Source: Conexibacter sp. CPCC 205762
Lineage (GTDB): Bacteria; Actinomycetota; Thermoleophilia; Solirubrobacterales; Solirubrobacteraceae
Direction of reading: 5' to 3'
Assembly (NCBI RefSeq): GCF_030646155.1
Contig: NZ_JAUTDN010000025.1
Location: 1-64,000 of the forward strand
DNA: 64,000 nt
Shown here: in pieces, positions 61,168 through 64,000 of the stretch
How the letters are laid out: each line of letters begins with the position of its first letter
Numbering within the stretch: position 1 is the first letter of the stretch
Translations under genes and position numbers: made by a program
Notes under the pieces: model-generated
Seen by the model: only the letters and a program-made list of their open reading frames with translations
Databases searched by the model: none
What the model was told of the DNA's origin: nothing

Positions 61168-62132
61168 TTCACCCACGCATCGACCTCCGCTCTGTTCTCC
61201 GCCACCCACTGTCTGGCGACGACCGCGGGGTCCTCTCTTCTGGAGTCGACCTGGTCCAGCAGCGCCTCGATCTGCTCCAGCGGGATCTGCACGTTTCTGA
61301 CGGCGGCGGCGAATCTCGGCGCGCGCTCGGCGAGGTCCGTGCGGGCGGCGATCCACGACTGCTGCGCGGGGATCGCGCACTGGTTGTCGTCACCCTCGAA
61401 GCAGCCGGCTCTGTACGGGTTCGGCTCCTCCAGCTGGACGACGTCGAACTGCTGGAACAGCCAGTGCGGCCGGTAGAAGAAGAACAGCACCGGCTCTCTC
61501 TTGTCGAACGAGCGTCTGACCTGCGCGATCAGCGCCGCCTCGCTCGACTTGGCGTGTCTGAGGTCGAGGTCGTAGCCCTTGATGCGCTTGTCGTTCTGCT
61601 GGGTGGTGATCCAGCCGGCGTCGCCGTCGTAGAGCGTGCCGTTGACCTTGTCCTTGTAGTCGTTGAGCTGATCGATGCTTCTCAGCCCGGCGAGCGGACC
61701 ACCGGCCTCGACGGCGTATCTCGGCACGAACCAGGCCTGCACGGCGCCGTCGTAGACTCTCGCCGCCAGCTCGACCTCGGCTCTCGCTCTGTCGGCGAAC
61801 GCCTGCTGGTTGGGCAGGTTGACCTCGGTCAGCAGGTCGACGTCGCCGCGCTGGATGCCGACCCAGCCGGCGGCCGGGTCGAGTCTGACGGCGGAGATCG
61901 ACTTCACGCCCAGCTCGGGATGGTCGGCGGCGATCGCGGCGAGGATCTGCGTCTGGACGGCAGCCGCCGTCCACGAGAACTGACCGACCTTGAGGTCGAC
62001 GCCCTCGGACGCGGCGGCGGCGGTGGCGCTCCCCTGGTCGTCGTCTGAGCTGCCACAGGCGGCGAGGCCGAGGCCGAGGCAGAGCACGGCCGCGAGGGCC
62101 GCGACGAGCCGGGGCCAGCGGAAGGAAGTCAT
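61164..62132 (-). CDS. Glycine betaine/choline-type substrate-binding lipoprotein (OpuAC/ProX-like)
   Basis: A 322-residue exported binding protein. Signal peptide 'RWPRLVAALAAVLCLGLGLAAC' with lipobox 'LAAC'. The mature part has 'VDLKVGQFSWTAAAVQTQILAAIA', 'GDVDLLTEVNLPNQ', 'YDGDAGWITTQQNDKRIKGYDLD' and 'VLFFFYRPHWLFQQFDVVQLEEPNPY', with several Trp/Tyr/Phe residues suitable for a quaternary-amine aromatic cage. It probably binds choline, choline-O-sulfate or betaine. Nearly all Arg codons are AGA. AGGAGA lies about ten bases before ATG 62132. It is divergent from iclR. Confidence 0.88.
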   Translation of the reverse strand: MTSFRWPRLVAALAAVLCLGLGLAACGSSDDDQGSATAAAASEGVDLKVGQFSWTAAAVQTQILAAIAADHPELGVKSISAVRLDPAAGWVGIQRGDVDLLTEVNLPNQQAFADRARAEVELAARVYDGAVQAWFVPRYAVEAGGPLAGLRSIDQLNDYKDKVNGTLYDGDAGWITTQQNDKRIKGYDLDLRHAKSSEAALIAQVRRSFDKREPVLFFFYRPHWLFQQFDVVQLEEPNPYRAGCFEGDDNQCAIPAQQSWIAARTDLAERAPRFAAAVRNVQIPLEQIEALLDQVDSRREDPAVVARQWVAENRAEVDAWVK

Positions 62133-62163
62133 CAGGGGAGCGTCTCCTAGCGAGTTTCGGATG

Positions 62164-62205
62164 CGTTGCGCATTACGCGACGCGGTGGGTATAGTGCAAC
62201 TCACC
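62164..62205. promoter_or_regulatory. Divergent promoter and IclR operator region
   Basis: On the plus strand TTGCGC (62166-62171) and TATAGT (62190-62195) form a -35/-10 pair with an 18-base spacer for the IclR gene. On the minus strand TTGCAC and TAATGC make a weaker face-to-face pair for the importer. Two inverted repeats overlap them: a 19-base imperfect palindrome (62164-62182) and GGTGGGT/ACTCACC (62184-62205). A likely binding region for the IclR protein. Confidence 0.6.
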
Positions 62206-62229
62206 AGATGATCACCAACCCGACCAACC

Positions 62230-63039
62230 TTGTCAAGAAATAGCAGCGCGGCTGACACCGAACTGCTCGGCACCGGCAGAATCCAGAGCGTCGAACGGGC
62301 GCTGCGGATCCTCCGCGCCTTCACCGAGCCCGGCCAGCGGCTGACCGTCGCCGAGTTGGCGCGCCGGCTCGACGTGCACAAGTCGACCGCCTCGCGACTG
62401 GCCGCGACGCTCGTCTCCGCCGGCTTCCTCGAGCGCGGCGGCGAGAACGACCCGCTCGTGCTCGGCCCCCAGCTCGTGCGGCTCGGCAGGCTCGCCGTCA
62501 GCGGCCGCTCGCTGCCGGAGATCGCCCGCCCGGTGATGGACGAGCTGGCCGCGCAGCTCGGCGAGACGGTCACCTTGTCGGTCCCCGATGCCGGCCAGGC
62601 GCTGACGATCGGCCAGAGCGAGGGGACCTTCGCGGTCGGCCTGCAGAACTGGCTCGGCAAGCGCGCCCCTCTGCACGCGACCTCCGACGGCAAGGTGCTG
62701 CTCGCATTCGGCGCCGCGACGCTCCCCGCCGGCGAGCTGAGCGCGCGCACGCCCGACACGATCGTCGACCGTGCCGCGCTCGACGCCGAGCTGGCGCAGC
62801 TGCGCGAGCGCGGCTGGGGCAGCTCGCGCGGCGACTTCGAGCTGGGCCTCAACGGCGTCGCCGCGCCGATCCTCCTCCCCGACGGCACGTGCCGGGCGGC
62901 GCTCTGCCTCTCCGGCCCCGCCTACCGCGTCAGATCCGACGACCTCGCCGCGCTCGCCGCCCGCGTCGCGTTCGCGGCGAGGCGCATCGCCGCGCTGCTG
63001 GACCTCGCCCCGCCCCTCCCTGACCCGCAGGACGCATGA
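62230..63039 (+). CDS. IclR family transcriptional regulator
   Basis: A 269-residue regulator. The N-terminal winged helix is 'IQSVERALRILRAFTEPGQRLTVAELARRLDVHKSTASRLAATLVSAGFLER'. The C-terminal effector domain includes 'LAAQLGETVTLSVPDAGQALTIGQSEG', 'LHATSDGKVLLAFG' and 'GSSRGDFELGLNGVAAPILLPDGTCRAALCLSGP'. The only usable start upstream of the domain is TTG at 62230 with no clear Shine-Dalgarno sequence. It overlaps the sulfatase gene by ATGA, so it is cotranscribed with it, and faces the betaine-type importer; it probably senses choline sulfate or a product. Confidence 0.9.
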   Translation: MSRNSSAADTELLGTGRIQSVERALRILRAFTEPGQRLTVAELARRLDVHKSTASRLAATLVSAGFLERGGENDPLVLGPQLVRLGRLAVSGRSLPEIARPVMDELAAQLGETVTLSVPDAGQALTIGQSEGTFAVGLQNWLGKRAPLHATSDGKVLLAFGAATLPAGELSARTPDTIVDRAALDAELAQLRERGWGSSRGDFELGLNGVAAPILLPDGTCRAALCLSGPAYRVRSDDLAALAARVAFAARRIAALLDLAPPLPDPQDA

Positions 63040-64000
63040 CCACAGACAGACCGAACATCCTGCTGATCCAGGCCGATCAGCTGACCGCCTCCGCGCTGAC
63101 CGCCTACGGCAACGCGACCGTCGACGCGCCGCACCTGGCGCAGCTCGCCGAGGAGGGCGTCGTCTTCGACCGCGCCTACTGCAACTCGCCGCTGTGCGCG
63201 CCCTCGCGCGCCTCGATGCTGGCGGGCGAGCTGCCGTCGGCGATCGGCGCCTACGACAACGCCGCCGAGTTCCCCGCCTCGGTGCCGACCTTCGCCCACC
63301 GCCTGCGCGCCGCCGGCTACCGCACCTCGCTCGTCGGCAAGATGCACTTCATCGGGCCCGACCAGCTGCACGGCTTCGAGGAGCGGCCGACGACCGACGT
63401 CTACCCGGCCGACCTGGAGATGGTCCCCGACTGGCGGCTCTCCGACGATCAGCGGCTCGCCTGGTACCACGACACGCGCTCGATCGGCGGCGCCGAGGTG
63501 TCGGCCGCGACGCTCCAGCGCGACTACGACGACGCCGTCACCTTCCACGCCTGCCGCGCGCTGACCGACTTCGCCCGCGACCGCACGTTCGGCAGCGACG
63601 AGCGGCCGTTCCTGCTCGTCGCCGGCTACATCGCGCCGCACGACCCGTACGAGCCGCCGCAGCAGCATTGGGACCGCTACGAGGGCGTGGCGATCGACGC
63701 GCCCGCGGTCCCGGCGCCGCTGCCCGCGGGTGAGGGCGACGACGCCCACAGCCGCCGCCTGCGCGCGATGTGCGAGCTGGACGTCGCGCCGCCGTCGGCC
63801 GAGGAGGTCGAGCGGGCGCGGCGCGGCTACTACGCCTGCGTCAGCTACCTCGACGACCAGGTCGGCGCGATCCTGCGCAGGCTGGACGAGCTGGGCCTGC
63901 GCGAGTCGACCGTCGTCGTCTTCACCTCCGACCACGGCGACATGCTCGGCGAGCGGGGCCTCTGGTACAAGATGGCGCCGTTCGAGGACTCCGCGCGCGT
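63036..64000 (+). CDS. betC: Choline-sulfatase-like sulfatase, 3' end cut by window edge
   Basis: At least 321 residues of a type I sulfatase. 'PNILLIQADQLTASALTAYGNATVDAPHLAQLAEEGVVFDRAYCNSPLCAPSRASMLAG' contains the metal Asp/Gln pair of the BetC group and the Cys of 'LCAPSR', which is converted to formylglycine. 'VGKMHFIGPDQLHGFEERPTTDVYP' and 'VFTSDHGDMLGERGLWYKM' are strongly choline-sulfatase-like. It hydrolyses choline-O-sulfate to choline and sulfate in the cytoplasm. With the divergent Opu-type importer it forms an import-and-hydrolysis module under IclR control. The C-terminus lies beyond base 64000. Confidence 0.88.
   Translation, partial: MTTDRPNILLIQADQLTASALTAYGNATVDAPHLAQLAEEGVVFDRAYCNSPLCAPSRASMLAGELPSAIGAYDNAAEFPASVPTFAHRLRAAGYRTSLVGKMHFIGPDQLHGFEERPTTDVYPADLEMVPDWRLSDDQRLAWYHDTRSIGGAEVSAATLQRDYDDAVTFHACRALTDFARDRTFGSDERPFLLVAGYIAPHDPYEPPQQHWDRYEGVAIDAPAVPAPLPAGEGDDAHSRRLRAMCELDVAPPSAEEVERARRGYYACVSYLDDQVGAILRRLDELGLRESTVVVFTSDHGDMLGERGLWYKMAPFEDSAR

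Noticed and set aside
62164..62182. Transposon terminal repeat
   Set aside because: The inverted repeat is short and sits over a good -35/-10 promoter between divergent genes; no transposase or target duplication is present.

Overview
The window is very GC-rich actinobacterial DNA with tightly packed genes; no gap between genes reaches 300 bases and I see no RNA genes, insertion sequences or CRISPR arrays. The best guess for the host is Thermoleophilia, order Solirubrobacterales (Conexibacter-like). The basis is two long secreted TolB/WD40-like beta-propeller proteins whose Arg/Lys-rich C-terminal domain ends in 'LAPGxxRLxLxxRDxAGNSSxP', a style common in that order, plus the abundance of LLM-type oxidoreductases, GntR/UTRA regulators and giant LuxR (LAL) regulators. 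The assignment is an inference from style.

Region 1 (1-26 kb) is a catabolic and uptake region. After a truncated YibE/F membrane protein with a natural hexahistidine tail come a small minus-strand operon (TTC38-like TPR protein, NIPSNAP-like protein, two VOC proteins) and a divergent five-gene oligopeptide-type ABC importer. A GntR/UTRA regulator follows. Then comes a long minus-strand run: sugar-type ABC importer (binding protein, ATPase, permease), FAD oxidoreductase, amidase, alpha/beta hydrolase, shikimate/quinate-dehydrogenase-like enzyme, TIM-barrel isomerase/dehydratase-like enzyme, SnoaL-like protein, maleylacetate reductase, hydroxyquinol 1,2-dioxygenase and an LLM monooxygenase. 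Together these suggest uptake of a (possibly ester- or amide-linked) hydroaromatic or aromatic compound and its funnelling through hydroxyquinol and maleylacetate to 3-oxoadipate. A second GntR/UTRA regulator, an HSL esterase and another LLM enzyme close the region. A shared ~20-base motif sits in six intergenic gaps here and is the obvious candidate operator of the GntR pair.

Region 2 (26-39 kb) is one apparent ten-gene minus-strand operon: ArsR-type regulator with a His/Asp tail and a perfect palindromic operator, hydantoinase/oxoprolinase subunits A and B, sugar-type ABC importer, LLM monooxygenase, acyl-CoA-dehydrogenase-like flavin monooxygenase, DsbA-like protein and flavin reductase. 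It looks like an uptake and oxidation module for an N- or S-containing heterocycle.

Region 3 (39-58 kb) holds an ABC-F protein, two very large secreted TolB-like proteins, three giant LuxR/LAL ATPase regulators (two of them in tandem and each 999 codons long), a PH-like membrane protein and a DUF4242 protein. Region 4 (58-64 kb) holds a small membrane protein, a glycerophosphodiester phosphodiesterase and a divergent choline-sulfate/glycine-betaine locus: an Opu-type importer facing an IclR regulator and a choline sulfatase cut by the window edge.

The most unusual feature is a dispersed family of 21-base (7-codon) tandem repeats. It appears with recognisably the same nucleotide consensus and the same reading phase inside six unrelated genes: amidase, flavin reductase, sugar ABC ATPase and three LuxR regulators. 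Other in-frame arrays (9, 15, 18, 39, 48 and 57 bases) occur in the same and neighbouring genes. A second pervasive pattern is the heavy use of AGA/AGG arginine codons in exported proteins, against almost none in their cytoplasmic operon partners.
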